A DNA stretch of 64,000 nt from Methanosphaera stadtmanae (GTDB lineage: Archaea; Methanobacteriota; Methanobacteria; Methanobacteriales; Methanobacteriaceae): assembly GCA_015062805.1 (NCBI GenBank), contig SUTQ01000003.1, forward strand, positions 105,946 to 169,945. The letters are read 5' to 3'. Of this stretch, positions 1-8,789 are shown in pieces. The notes beneath the pieces are model-generated. The model had not been told where the DNA came from, did not search any database, and was given only the letters and a program-made list of their open reading frames with translations. Both the position numbers and the translations under genes were made by a program. Numbering within the stretch: the stretch's first letter is position 1; the number at the start of each line of letters is the position of its first letter.

Positions 1-1052
1 GCCGGTAAATCATTAAATCCATACCCTAAAGCAATGTTTTCTATAATATCTACTTCATGAAGTATGTCAATTCTATATCGTGGTACAGTTACCCTTACAA
101 GTTCTTCATCAATTTTTTCAGCATCAAATCTTGTTTTTTCAAGGTTTTTTACTATATCATCTGAAGTCAATTCTATACCTATATAATCAGAAGCTAATGA
201 AGTGTGTACATCAATAATTTGTGGTTCAAATTGAGGATATTCTATGTCATCAGTGTAAGGATATACCACTTTCATTGTTTCGATAACTGCTCCATCATGT
301 TCTGCCATATTACTTGCAATGATGTTTAAAGCATTAGTTACAGCGTTCAAATCTGTACCAGTTACATCAATGAATAAATTTTTAGTTTTAGTAGTTAATT
401 TTGTTAAATCACTATTAATTATTGGAGGCATACTCATTATATTTCCATTTACATCAACAATAAGTGGATAAAATTCTTTATCTTTTAATAATTTTGAATA
501 TTTTTTTCCTTTATCATGTTCTTCTAGAATTTCATCTAAGGTTAATTCTTCTGTTGAGTCCAATGGAATAAATTTATCTTCTTTTGGATTTCCTGCTTTG
601 TAATAGAATGGACCTTCAACTGTATCCAAGTCGTGAATTCCTATTGCTACTTTTTTTCTATCTCTACCAATTACCCAGTGCAAATGTTCTTGGAATTCCA
701 TAATGTTAACTAGTTCTTCATCAGATATTTCTACATTTTTAATTATACATGTAGCAACAAATGGTCTAATGTTTTCCAGATTTTCATCTACAGTCATTGT
801 TGTTTCTGTTTTAATAACTTCATATTTAGGCATTCCTGTTTCAATTTCAAGGTATCCTTTAAGTGATCTAACTATTCCTTCTAAACTATAATAATCAGGC
901 CTATTTGGGAAAAATTCAGCTTTTACTTCTTCATCAGTATAACTTTCCACATCACTTGATATCATTGGCAACATGTCAATTAATTCATCATTATCAAGTG
1001 TTTTACCTAGTTGTTTGTATAGTTCATCGTATTTGAAATTTATTACGGGCAT
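1..1052 (-). CDS. pheT: Phenylalanyl-tRNA synthetase beta subunit, archaeal type (3' end outside window)
   Basis: This is the beta chain of the (alpha-beta)2 enzyme that charges tRNA-Phe in the cytoplasm. The gene enters the window at its start codon (ATG at 1052) and runs off the left edge, so about 350 N-terminal residues are visible. The start MPVINFKYDELYKQLG and the block FFPNRPDYYSLEGIVR at about residues 47-62 are typical of archaeal/eukaryotic PheT rather than the longer bacterial form. The central region, as far as seen, corresponds to the B1 and B3/4 (editing) part. The catalytic-like C-terminal part lies outside. No stop codon interrupts the frame. The identity comes from recognising the family; the partner pheS is not in view. 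Confidence 0.93.
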   Translation of the reverse strand, partial: MPVINFKYDELYKQLGKTLDNDELIDMLPMISSDVESYTDEEVKAEFFPNRPDYYSLEGIVRSLKGYLEIETGMPKYEVIKTETTMTVDENLENIRPFVATCIIKNVEISDEELVNIMEFQEHLHWVIGRDRKKVAIGIHDLDTVEGPFYYKAGNPKEDKFIPLDSTEELTLDEILEEHDKGKKYSKLLKDKEFYPLIVDVNGNIMSMPPIINSDLTKLTTKTKNLFIDVTGTDLNAVTNALNIIASNMAEHDGAVIETMKVVYPYTDDIEYPQFEPQIIDVHTSLASDYIGIELTSDDIVKNLEKTRFDAEKIDEELVRVTVPRYRIDILHEVDIIENIALGYGFNDLP

Positions 1053-1104
1053 GTTATATTTCCTTTCATTTTGTTAAAAAAATTAATGGGGTTTATTTGT
1101 GTTT

Positions 1105-1458
1105 TTATAGTGATAATATTATCATGAAAAATATTGATTCAATTACAAAGTGTAATGCTCTATGATGTAATGCATTCATTTCTATTTCAAAGTAGTTATG
1201 ATAAATATCTATGCAGAAATGAACTGTTCCAGCCAATATTCCTATTGTAAACGATTGGAATACTAATGATAAAACAATACAATGGAATATCGCTTCTAGT
1301 ACTTCATGTACTATCCATGTAACGAATGATGATTTAACTATATTATGTATTATTTCTCCAAGTATTATATAGAAATCACTAAAGGTGTGCCAAATTATTC
1401 CATGCATAATATCAGAACAAGCTAGAACAACCGCTATATAAAACCATTCTATATTCAT
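1105..1458 (-). CDS. Small multi-pass membrane protein of unknown function
   Basis: I do not recognise this 117-residue protein. It is almost entirely hydrophobic, with three to four likely membrane helices, several buried His residues and a C-terminal block MNALHHRALHFVIESIFFM. The frame could begin at a TTG at 1479, but the ATG at 1458 is preferred because GGTGG lies four bases upstream of it, as at other starts here. It sits 52 bases upstream of the pheT start on the same strand, so the two could share a transcript. The conserved-looking His residues might bind a metal, but that is a guess. Confidence 0.6.
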   Translation of the reverse strand: MNIEWFYIAVVLACSDIMHGIIWHTFSDFYIILGEIIHNIVKSSFVTWIVHEVLEAIFHCIVLSLVFQSFTIGILAGTVHFCIDIYHNYFEIEMNALHHRALHFVIESIFFMIILSL

Positions 1459-1589
1459 AATGACCACCATTCTATTCAATTTAAATATTATATTATAATT
1501 TTTATGTTTTAAAATAATTAAATTTATTTATATTTTTTATATTTACAAATTTTTTCTGTATATAACATTGTGAAAGATATATATTACAT

Positions 1590-1604
1590 TTTATATAATA
1601 TATA
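1590..1604 (+). promoter_or_regulatory. Likely archaeal TATA box (box A) for the HTH gene
   Basis: A TTTATATAATATATA run lies about 55 bases before the HTH gene start at 1660, inside an AT-rich intergenic region that also separates two divergent genes. It fits the archaeal box A consensus, but background A+T is high, so this is only suggestive. Confidence 0.4.
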
Positions 1605-1659
1605 TTAAATAGAAATATAAAGTACATTTAATGATATTCATACTTATGGAGGTATGACT

Positions 1660-2055
1660 ATGAAACCACCTTGTGAAATAGTTGTATGGTATGTTATACC
1701 ATCAATAAGATCAAAACTTGCTAAGGAATTACTGAATCTTGGAATGAAACAAAAAGAAATTTCACAATTATTGGAGATTACCCAACCTGCGGTTAGTCAA
1801 TATATCAGTGACAAAAGAGGGCATGAAATTGATTTTGAACCAGAAGTAGAAAACTATATTAAAAATATGGCAAAAGAAATGACAACTGGTGAATTACAAC
1901 CAATTGACCTCATACCTAAATTCTGCCATGTATGTAAAACTATTAAAACTCACGAAGTCCTATGTCAATTACATAAAGAAAAAGTCAATATTCCTACAGA
2001 TTGTAATGTATGTATGGGAAGCCAATCCGATGAAAATATTTGTGGATTACATTAA
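1660..2055 (+). CDS. HTH transcriptional regulator with C-terminal Cys-rich motif (COG2522-like)
   Basis: This is a 131-residue predicted DNA-binding protein. Residues 1-55 start PPCEIVVWYVIPSIRSKLAK and hold a helix-turn-helix (KQKEISQLLEITQPAVSQYI) very like the N-terminal module of the archaeal COG2522/ThiR-type regulators. The C-terminal third has Cys pairs (CHVC, a single Cys, CNVC, a last Cys), which could hold zinc or an Fe-S cluster and so make it redox-sensing; that is inference. An ATG at 1654 touches the GGAGGT, so the ATG at 1660, six bases after it, is the better start. It is 92 bases upstream of the glutamate-cysteine ligase gene, a possible target. Confidence 0.8.
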   Translation: MKPPCEIVVWYVIPSIRSKLAKELLNLGMKQKEISQLLEITQPAVSQYISDKRGHEIDFEPEVENYIKNMAKEMTTGELQPIDLIPKFCHVCKTIKTHEVLCQLHKEKVNIPTDCNVCMGSQSDENICGLH

Positions 2056-2059
2056 AAAA

Positions 2060-2092
2060 AAGAATTTTATTAAAAATTCTTTGATTTTTTTT
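2060..2092 (+). terminator. Stem-loop plus T-run terminator after the HTH gene
   Basis: A 9-bp perfect stem AAGAATTTT / AAAATTCTT (2060-2068 with 2073-2081) with a 4-base loop is followed by TGATTTTTTTT. It lies directly after the stop codon of the HTH gene and resembles an intrinsic terminator. Confidence 0.5.
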
Positions 2093-2147
2093 AACTATTT
2101 TTATAACAATGTTAACTTTTATATGGGTTAAAAAACAATAATAATAT

Positions 2148-3563
2148 ATGAAAGAATTTCTGACAACAAACAACATCAAGAGTATCATTTCACCAAAAGA
2201 ATTACTTTGTGGAAACTTTGGTTTTGAAAAAGAAGGATTGAGGATTGATTCCGAAGGAAACTTATCAATCACCCCACATCCTGATGTGTTCGGAAATAAA
2301 TTAACTAACCCCTATATTACAACAGATTTTTCAGAAAGTCAAGTTGAAATAGTTACACCAACTTTTAACTCACTAAAAGAAGCATACCAATGTTTAACTT
2401 TTTTAGTTGATATTGTTAACACGTCAATCCCCTATGACCAATACATTTGGAACCAATCGTTACCCTGCATATTACCTGACAAATACATGATACCCCTAGC
2501 AGAATATGAAGGTAAAAAAGGAGAAGAATCCAGAGATTACAGAATTAATTTAGCAAATAAATACGGTACTAAAAAACAAATGATTTCAGGAATACATTAT
2601 AACTTCTCAATAGCTGAAGAAACATTACAAAAATTATATTCTAACTATGAAAATACAGAAGTATCTTATAAAAACTTTAAAAATGAGATTTATCTTAAAA
2701 TTACAAGAAACTATTTGAGATTTAAATGGTTAATAATTTATTTAACTGGAGCAACACCTTCCGCTCATAAGACATTTACAAAAGAATGTATTGAACTAAT
2801 GGAACACTTTGATGGGATTGACAGTTACTATTCCAACGAAGGAACATCCTTTAGAAATTCAAATATAGGTTACAAAAACTTACTTGCATTATATCCCCGT
2901 TATGACAATGTCAAAAATTTTGTTAGTGATGTTAATGGTTTTATTGAAGAAGGAAGCTTATCTGAAGCAAAAGAGTTATACACACAGATAAGATTAAAAC
3001 CAAAAGATCCTACAAGATATCTCAAATCATTAAAAGAAGATGGAATTATATATCTTGAAGTAAGGAGTATTGACATCAATCCATTTGATAAATGTGGAGT
3101 ATCACTTATTGATGCTGAATTTGTACATTTATTTTTAATATATTTAATGCTTAAAAAAGAAGATGAATATCCGGAATGGCAAAGTGAAGGAGTATACAAC
3201 GAAGAGTTAACTGCAGAAAAAGCATTCAATCCCGATTGTTTTTTACATAAAAATGGTAAAGAAATAAAAATAAAAGAATGGGCAAATATAATAATTGATG
3301 AAATAGATGAACTTAACACATTTTTAAAACTAGAAAAAGAAGAAATTATAAAAATTATGCGTGAAAGAGTGAATAATCCTAAAAAAACTTATGCAAAACA
3401 ACTTGTTGAAATAATAGAAAACAAAGGTTTTATATCCAGTCAAACATCAATTGCCAAACATAACAAAGAAACAAGTTTTGAATCCATAGACTTGGAAACA
3501 ATACAAAATAATGAAAAACTAAAGGAATATTATACAAAATCCCTACCAAAAATAAGATTATAA
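2148..3563 (+). CDS. gshA: Glutamate-cysteine ligase (gamma-glutamylcysteine synthetase), bacterial GshA/GshF-type
   Basis: The enzyme joins glutamate and cysteine with ATP to give gamma-glutamylcysteine, the first step of glutathione synthesis. The family signature is clear: FGFEKEGLR (24-32), TDFSESQVEIVTP (59-71), GIHYNFS and YLEVRSIDINPF (302-313), which form the ATP, metal and glutamate sites. At 471 residues it matches the ligase half only; the ATP-grasp half found in fused GshF enzymes is absent, and no gshB is nearby. The product may therefore be gamma-glutamylcysteine itself. Such enzymes are unusual in methanogens, so transfer from gut Firmicutes or similar bacteria is a reasonable inference. 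It lies behind an HTH regulator. Confidence 0.88.
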   Translation: MKEFLTTNNIKSIISPKELLCGNFGFEKEGLRIDSEGNLSITPHPDVFGNKLTNPYITTDFSESQVEIVTPTFNSLKEAYQCLTFLVDIVNTSIPYDQYIWNQSLPCILPDKYMIPLAEYEGKKGEESRDYRINLANKYGTKKQMISGIHYNFSIAEETLQKLYSNYENTEVSYKNFKNEIYLKITRNYLRFKWLIIYLTGATPSAHKTFTKECIELMEHFDGIDSYYSNEGTSFRNSNIGYKNLLALYPRYDNVKNFVSDVNGFIEEGSLSEAKELYTQIRLKPKDPTRYLKSLKEDGIIYLEVRSIDINPFDKCGVSLIDAEFVHLFLIYLMLKKEDEYPEWQSEGVYNEELTAEKAFNPDCFLHKNGKEIKIKEWANIIIDEIDELNTFLKLEKEEIIKIMRERVNNPKKTYAKQLVEIIENKGFISSQTSIAKHNKETSFESIDLETIQNNEKLKEYYTKSLPKIRL

Positions 3564-3585
3564 AATAAAAGAAATAATAAAATAA

Positions 3586-4080
3586 GTGATAAATATTAAA
3601 AAAGAAGCCATAATTGATAAATCAAGAATTGAACCAAAACCAAATGTACTAGTTTCTTGTCGTAAAGATGGAGAAGACAATGCACTGGCAGTAGGGTTTG
3701 CATCAAATGCTAGTTTAGAACCTGCAATGGTTATGATAGGAATAGTACCTAGCAGATACTCTTATTCCATGATTAAAGAGACTGGAAAATTCGCTGTAAA
3801 CATCCCTGCAAAAAATTTTGCTGAAACATTTAAATATTTGGGAACTGTATCAAGACGAGATGAAGATAAACTAGCAAACATCAAAACTGTAACTGGTGAT
3901 ATTGTAGACGTACCATTACTCACAGATTGTCCTGTTAACTTTGAATGTACAGTTGTTGATTCTTTAAAACCAGAAAATGGAACACATGAATTATTCATTG
4001 GAAAAGTAGAAAAAGTTCATTGTGATGAAGAATTCTTGGAAGACGGAGAAATTAATTGGAGTAAAATAGATTTACTCTAA
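3586..4080 (+). CDS. Flavin reductase-like FMN-binding protein (flavoredoxin family)
   Basis: This is a cytoplasmic protein of about 160 residues with the flavin reductase-like split-barrel fold. It shows the family pattern PNVLVSCRKDGEDNALAVGF, then SLEPAMVMIGIVPSRYSYSMI, then KFAVNIPAKNFAE. Members bind FMN and pass electrons between NAD(P)H or ferredoxin and unknown partners. It follows gshA by 22 bases and may be co-transcribed, which would fit a thiol or redox role. The GTG at 3586 has no ribosome binding site before it. That GTG is itself part of an AAGTGAT motif followed four bases later by an in-frame ATT (3595), a possible non-standard start. Confidence 0.82.
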   Translation: MINIKKEAIIDKSRIEPKPNVLVSCRKDGEDNALAVGFASNASLEPAMVMIGIVPSRYSYSMIKETGKFAVNIPAKNFAETFKYLGTVSRRDEDKLANIKTVTGDIVDVPLLTDCPVNFECTVVDSLKPENGTHELFIGKVEKVHCDEEFLEDGEINWSKIDLL

Positions 4081-4108
4081 ATTTACTTCAACATACTATT
4101 TTTTTAAA

Positions 4109-4666
4109 TTAAAAATCTGTTTCCGTCTGACTCAACGGTTTCCAAAGTTTATCTTTTTCTGAAAGTATTATTTCATCGATATCATCTATTGGCCATTCAA
4201 TCCCTATTTCTGGATCATTCCATTGAATTCCACCTTCATCATCAGGTTTATAAAAATCTGTGCATTTATATGTGAATTCTGCAGCTTCAGATAATACCAC
4301 AAAGCCGTGTGCAAAGCCTTCAGGGATGTAAAATTGTTTCTTGTTTTCAGCAGATAAAATTACCCCTTCCCACTTACCATAGGTTGGTGAATCTTTCCTC
4401 ATATCAACTGCAACATCAAACACTTCCCCACTTATTACTCTTACAAGTTTTCCCTGTGGTTGAGTATATTGGAAGTGAAGTCCTCTTAAAACTCCTTTTT
4501 TTGATTTTGATTGGTTATCTTGAACAAATTCCATATCCAATCCATTTTCAGAGAATACCTCTTTATGATATGTTTCCATAAAATATCCTCTGTTATCTCC
4601 GAATACTTGTGGTTCTATAACATATACACCTTCAATACTAGTTTCATTAAATTTAAAATCTGCCAT
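4109..4666 (-). CDS. rfbC: dTDP-4-dehydrorhamnose 3,5-epimerase
   Basis: RfbC/RmlC epimerises dTDP-4-keto-6-deoxyglucose on the way to dTDP-L-rhamnose for surface glycans. The 185-residue length and the cupin motifs fit: LRGLHFQ with the catalytic His at 64, VDMRKDSPTYGKWEG, and YIPEGFAHGF followed by the EFTYKCTDFY segment that carries the catalytic Tyr. It stands alone here, without rfbA, rfbB or rfbD, but borders UDP-galactopyranose mutase and glycosyltransferases, so the partners are probably elsewhere in the genome. It is convergent with the flavin reductase gene. Confidence 0.94.
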   Translation of the reverse strand: MADFKFNETSIEGVYVIEPQVFGDNRGYFMETYHKEVFSENGLDMEFVQDNQSKSKKGVLRGLHFQYTQPQGKLVRVISGEVFDVAVDMRKDSPTYGKWEGVILSAENKKQFYIPEGFAHGFVVLSEAAEFTYKCTDFYKPDDEGGIQWNDPEIGIEWPIDDIDEIILSEKDKLWKPLSQTETDF

Positions 4667-4774
4667 GTTATTCCTCTAATATGTTCTAATAATTATATCT
4701 TTAATTAATAATCTTTAAAATTTATTACTGTTAAAAAACAAAACTTATTATAATATACTAAAGGGAAAATTATT

Positions 4775-5884
4775 ATGAAATACGATTATTTAATAGTAGG
4801 ATCAGGATTATTTGGTTCTATTTTTGCTTATGAAATGAATAAAATAGGAAAAAAATGTATAGTAATAGAAAAAAGGAATCATATTGGTGGAAACATTTAC
4901 ACATCCAAAGAAGAAAACATTAATGTCCACAAATATGGTGCACACATTTTCCACACTAGCGACAAAAAAGTATGGGAATATATTAATGAGTTTACTGAAT
5001 TTAACAACTTTATAAATTCTCCAGTTGCTATATATGAAGACAAAATGTACAATTTACCATTTAATATGAACACTTTCTATCAAATGTGGGGTACTAAAAC
5101 ACCTGCAGAAGCTATTGCAAAAATTGAAGAACAAAAAGCTGAAGCAAATATTACAGAACCTAAAAATTTAGAAGAACAAGCAATAAGTTTAGTTGGACCA
5201 GATATTTACACAAAACTTATCAAAGGTTATACTGAAAAACAATGGGGAAAAGATTGCACTGAATTACCTGCATTTATTATAAAAAGGTTACCTGTGAGAT
5301 TAACATTTGATAACAATTACTTTAACGATAGATATCAAGGAATACCATTAGATGGATATACAACAGTTATTGAACAAATGTTAGATGGACTAGAAGTTAA
5401 ATTAAATACGGACTTCTTCGAAGATAGAGAAAAATGGGAAAATATTGCAGATAAAATAGTATTTACTGGAATGATAGACCAATTCTATGATTATCAATTC
5501 GGTAGACTAGAATATAGAGGATTAAAATTTGAAACAGAAACACTCGATATGGAAAATTATCAGGGAAATGCTGTTATCAATTACACTGAAAGAAAAATAC
5601 CATACACACGTATCATTGAACACAAACACTTTGAAGGTTCAGACAGTCCTAAAACAATTGTAACCAAGGAATATCCTGCACAATGGAATCCTGGAGATGA
5701 AGCATATTATCCTGTAAACAATGACGAAAACAATGAAATTTATACCAAATATGAAGAACTAGCTAGTCAAGAAGAAAAAATAATATTTGGTGGAAGATTA
5801 GGTACATACAAATACTATGATATGTGGAAAATCATTGATGAAGCCTTGAATTGTGTTGAAAAAGAAAAAGAACTAATTGAATAA
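4775..5884 (+). CDS. glf: UDP-galactopyranose mutase
   Basis: This flavoenzyme interconverts UDP-galactopyranose and UDP-galactofuranose, the donor for galactofuranose in cell-surface polymers. The 369-residue protein has an N-terminal FAD-binding GSGLFGS (9-15) and the family blocks EKRNHIGGN and VHKYGAHIFHTS. The region around LIKGYTEKQWGK and RLPVRLTFDNNYFNDRYQG forms the substrate pocket and mobile loop, and GGRLGTYKYYDM lies near the C-terminus. Its last 12 bases overlap the convergent GT4 gene. A galactofuranose-containing surface glycan is implied; this is an inference from family knowledge. Confidence 0.96.
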   Translation: MKYDYLIVGSGLFGSIFAYEMNKIGKKCIVIEKRNHIGGNIYTSKEENINVHKYGAHIFHTSDKKVWEYINEFTEFNNFINSPVAIYEDKMYNLPFNMNTFYQMWGTKTPAEAIAKIEEQKAEANITEPKNLEEQAISLVGPDIYTKLIKGYTEKQWGKDCTELPAFIIKRLPVRLTFDNNYFNDRYQGIPLDGYTTVIEQMLDGLEVKLNTDFFEDREKWENIADKIVFTGMIDQFYDYQFGRLEYRGLKFETETLDMENYQGNAVINYTERKIPYTRIIEHKHFEGSDSPKTIVTKEYPAQWNPGDEAYYPVNNDENNEIYTKYEELASQEEKIIFGGRLGTYKYYDMWKIIDEALNCVEKEKELIE

Positions 5885-6997
5885 ACTTTCATAAGCTTTA
5901 TTTAATTTTTCACCTATTACTTCTTTTGTATAATTGTTTTTATTCTCCAAACCTTCTTTTTGTAAATTTTTATATAACTTTTTGTCCTTTAAGATTTTAA
6001 GAATTTGTACGGCTAATTCATTATGGTTTTTAGGTTCAAAAAAGAGTCCTCCTTTTTGACCACTGGATTCAAGAACTGGAGGAATACGTGCTGCCACAAA
6101 TGGTGTTTCAAGTGATTGAGCTTCTATAATAACTATACCAAAACCTTCAACGATACTTGGAAGACAAAATACATCAGATGAGTTAACTATCCTCATCACA
6201 TCATCATGTTCTTCTACAAAACCCAAAAACTCAATATTTTCATCCAAACCTAATTGATTAGATAACTTTTTTAGATTTTCCTCTTCAGGTCCAGTTCCAA
6301 TAATTTTACATTGAATATTCGGAATTTCTTCCCTAATTATTGATATAGCTTTTATCAAATCATTTACCCTTTTGTATTCTACCAATCGTGCAACGCAGGA
6401 AATTGTTGGTTTTTCATACTTTTCTGATTCTATTATGGGAAAATCAACTATGTTATGAACAGTTAATGTTCTTGTGTTATCAACATACTTGTTTAAGTTT
6501 TCTCTAGTATAATCTGATACTGCAACATATAAGTCAATATCCTTTTTAAATATATAACGTTCTAACACTTCACCAAAAAGTCCTGTTATGCCCATATTTT
6601 TAGTCCATTCACCTATCCAAACATCATGATATCTTAATGCTACTTTGGAGTTCAATTTTTTGGCAAGCTTATAAGCAACAGGATACGTTATGAAATTATA
6701 ACCAATAACAAGATCAATGTCTTCAAGAGTTTTGTGTTGATTCACAGCATCTTTCATAAATTTTAACCTGCTGGTAAATGATCCTTTTTGAACATAACCC
6801 CTATCTTCACCACAACAAATTACACGTACATCTTGAATATTAAATGTATCGAGTTTTCCCTCTTTTGATGTAAGAACCATTACATTATGATGCTTTGAAA
6901 GTTCTAATGCTTCATTAAAGCAACAAACCTCCACCCCACCTTTAATATCTAAACTTTCACTATGTGGAAAATATTCTGTAACAATGCAAATATTCAT
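5873..6997 (-). CDS. Glycosyltransferase family 4 (GT-B fold)
   Basis: This 374-residue cytoplasmic or membrane-associated transferase probably adds a sugar from a nucleotide donor during surface glycan assembly. The N-terminal acceptor half starts ICIVTEYFPHS and has KGGVEVCCFNEALELSK. The donor half carries the GT4 E-x7-E motif, EGFGIVIIE, at about 284-292, preceded by VFCLPSIV. The start ATG at 6997 has an AAGTGAT site three bases before it. The next gene upstream on the same strand, the flippase, ends 9 bases away, so the two form an operon. The sugar cannot be told from sequence. Confidence 0.9.
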   Translation of the reverse strand: MNICIVTEYFPHSESLDIKGGVEVCCFNEALELSKHHNVMVLTSKEGKLDTFNIQDVRVICCGEDRGYVQKGSFTSRLKFMKDAVNQHKTLEDIDLVIGYNFITYPVAYKLAKKLNSKVALRYHDVWIGEWTKNMGITGLFGEVLERYIFKKDIDLYVAVSDYTRENLNKYVDNTRTLTVHNIVDFPIIESEKYEKPTISCVARLVEYKRVNDLIKAISIIREEIPNIQCKIIGTGPEEENLKKLSNQLGLDENIEFLGFVEEHDDVMRIVNSSDVFCLPSIVEGFGIVIIEAQSLETPFVAARIPPVLESSGQKGGLFFEPKNHNELAVQILKILKDKKLYKNLQKEGLENKNNYTKEVIGEKLNKAYESLFN

Positions 6998-7006
6998 AAA
7001 ATCACT

Positions 7007-8494
7007 TTACTTATTTTTTACCTGTTCAACCAAACCAATAATAATTTCTCTGTCCTCATCATTTATAGCACCTGTTACAAACAATGCTATTAAATATACA
7101 ATTACTGCTACAACAACACCTACTAAAAATGGTAAGTGTAACAATATCAATACAACTGCCATAAATATATTAGCTAAAACCACTTGCATAACTGATTTAA
7201 TTGAATTCTTATAATTTAATTTAAATTCAGTAGATCTTAGCGAATACAACATTAAAATTAGTACTACCAACTCAGTAAGTACTGAAGTGATGCTTGCTCC
7301 GACAAAGGAATATTGTGAAATCAGAAGCATATTAGAAACTACACTAAAAAATGCACCAACCATTACTACTTTAGTTACAAAGAATTGCTTATTAATAGCT
7401 CCGAGTAACGTAGAAGAAGTACCACTAAGGAACATGAAAATGGAAGCCCAGATTAATATGCTTAAGCAAATAGTTCCCTCCAAATATTCTGCACCAAAAA
7501 TTATTAACATTATGTCACTAGAATATATGAAAGTTCCAACAGCTATTGGAACGGATAAAATTAACATAAACTTCATGAATTTCTTATACAACTGTGATAA
7601 TTTATCCTTATCTTCAACAAATAACTGACTCATAACGGGGAAAACCGCATTAGACAATAAGATAAACATTGCAGATAACACCAACAATAGTTTTTGTGCA
7701 GAACTAAACAATCCTACTGCAATACTACCTGACATAAAAGATAAAATTATTGCTGCTATCCAAAAGTATATTGAAGTGAAAACATTTGTTATACCAAAAG
7801 GAATACCATTTACAATTAATTCTTTAATGAATTCTTTACTGAAATCATATTCAAACTTAGGGTAATGTTTAAATTTTATTAATAAAGCCAATAACAATGA
7901 TATAAACATTGCAATAGGATAAGCAAATGCAATCCAAACAACATTAAGTCTGAAATATATGAATAGTAATGAAATTAAAAAAACACCCACATTATACACA
8001 GTATTCACTATGGTTTGATAATGCATTTCTTCATTACTTTGATATAATGAATAATAAAATGTTGTTAAGGAATTGAAAAACATATACAACCCTACAACAA
8101 ACATTACTCCGAAAGCTTCACCAGTAAATCCACTTAAATAAGAAAATATTACATAAGCAACGAAAGTAATTATAGTTAATATCAAACGTAAGACAAAAGC
8201 TGTTCCAAAGTACTTTGCGGTTAAATTATAGTCCCTTGAAACTTTTTGAATTGCATATAAACCGAGACCAAGGTCACAAAATACTCCAAAAATACCAATA
8301 ACAGATAAAGCAGTAGAAATTAGTCCGAAATTATAAGTACCCAAATACCTTGCTGTAAATAATGTTAATAAAAACATCATAAGATTACTGATAAGACTTG
8401 TTAAAAATAAAAAACCAGAATTTTTAACTACTCTTGTTGTAACTGTCATAGGCATCATTTTTTTAAGATTATTTATATTATATTTATTAATCAA
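7007..8494 (-). CDS. Polysaccharide flippase (Wzx/RfbX-type, MOP superfamily)
   Basis: This is a 495-residue integral membrane protein with roughly 12-14 helices. It begins TTRVVKNSGFLFLTSLI and has the early block FTARYLGTYNFGLISTALS that is typical of lipid-linked oligosaccharide flippases (polysaccharide biosynthesis family). It would move lipid-linked glycan units across the membrane for pseudomurein or surface polysaccharide assembly. It is in one operon with the GT4 gene downstream. The start is unsure: the open frame begins at a TTG (8494), while ATG codons at 8458 and 8449 agree better with family starts. None of them has a good ribosome binding site. Confidence 0.88.
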   Translation of the reverse strand: MINKYNINNLKKMMPMTVTTRVVKNSGFLFLTSLISNLMMFLLTLFTARYLGTYNFGLISTALSVIGIFGVFCDLGLGLYAIQKVSRDYNLTAKYFGTAFVLRLILTIITFVAYVIFSYLSGFTGEAFGVMFVVGLYMFFNSLTTFYYSLYQSNEEMHYQTIVNTVYNVGVFLISLLFIYFRLNVVWIAFAYPIAMFISLLLALLIKFKHYPKFEYDFSKEFIKELIVNGIPFGITNVFTSIYFWIAAIILSFMSGSIAVGLFSSAQKLLLVLSAMFILLSNAVFPVMSQLFVEDKDKLSQLYKKFMKFMLILSVPIAVGTFIYSSDIMLIIFGAEYLEGTICLSILIWASIFMFLSGTSSTLLGAINKQFFVTKVVMVGAFFSVVSNMLLISQYSFVGASITSVLTELVVLILMLYSLRSTEFKLNYKNSIKSVMQVVLANIFMAVVLILLHLPFLVGVVVAVIVYLIALFVTGAINDEDREIIIGLVEQVKNK

Positions 8495-8789
8495 ATAATT
8501 TTATTCTTTCTATTTATTTCTAAAAATGTTCATGAATAATTCTATAATAATCTGATTTAATCCCATTAATTAAAGTATTAGTTAGTTTATGAAATTATGA
8601 ATTTTAAATAACTATCTGGAAAACTTTTGAAATAATTTATATCTTTTTATAAAAACTTTGTAGGAATGAGATAAGCAATAATATAACGTAGTATTGATTT
8701 TATTTTATAATGAAATTATTTATGTAAAAAAAAGCAAAAGTTTATACTAATTAGGTTGTTAAATAAAAATTTTAAAAATAGGTGATATT
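8495..8789. other. AT-rich intergenic region between divergent glycan genes
   Basis: I see no gene here. The stretch holds the promoters of two divergent units, the flippase-GT4 operon and the GT8 gene. A TTTATACTA run near 8745 is a possible box A for GT8, and AGGTGAT (8780-8786) is its ribosome binding site. Confidence 0.5.
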
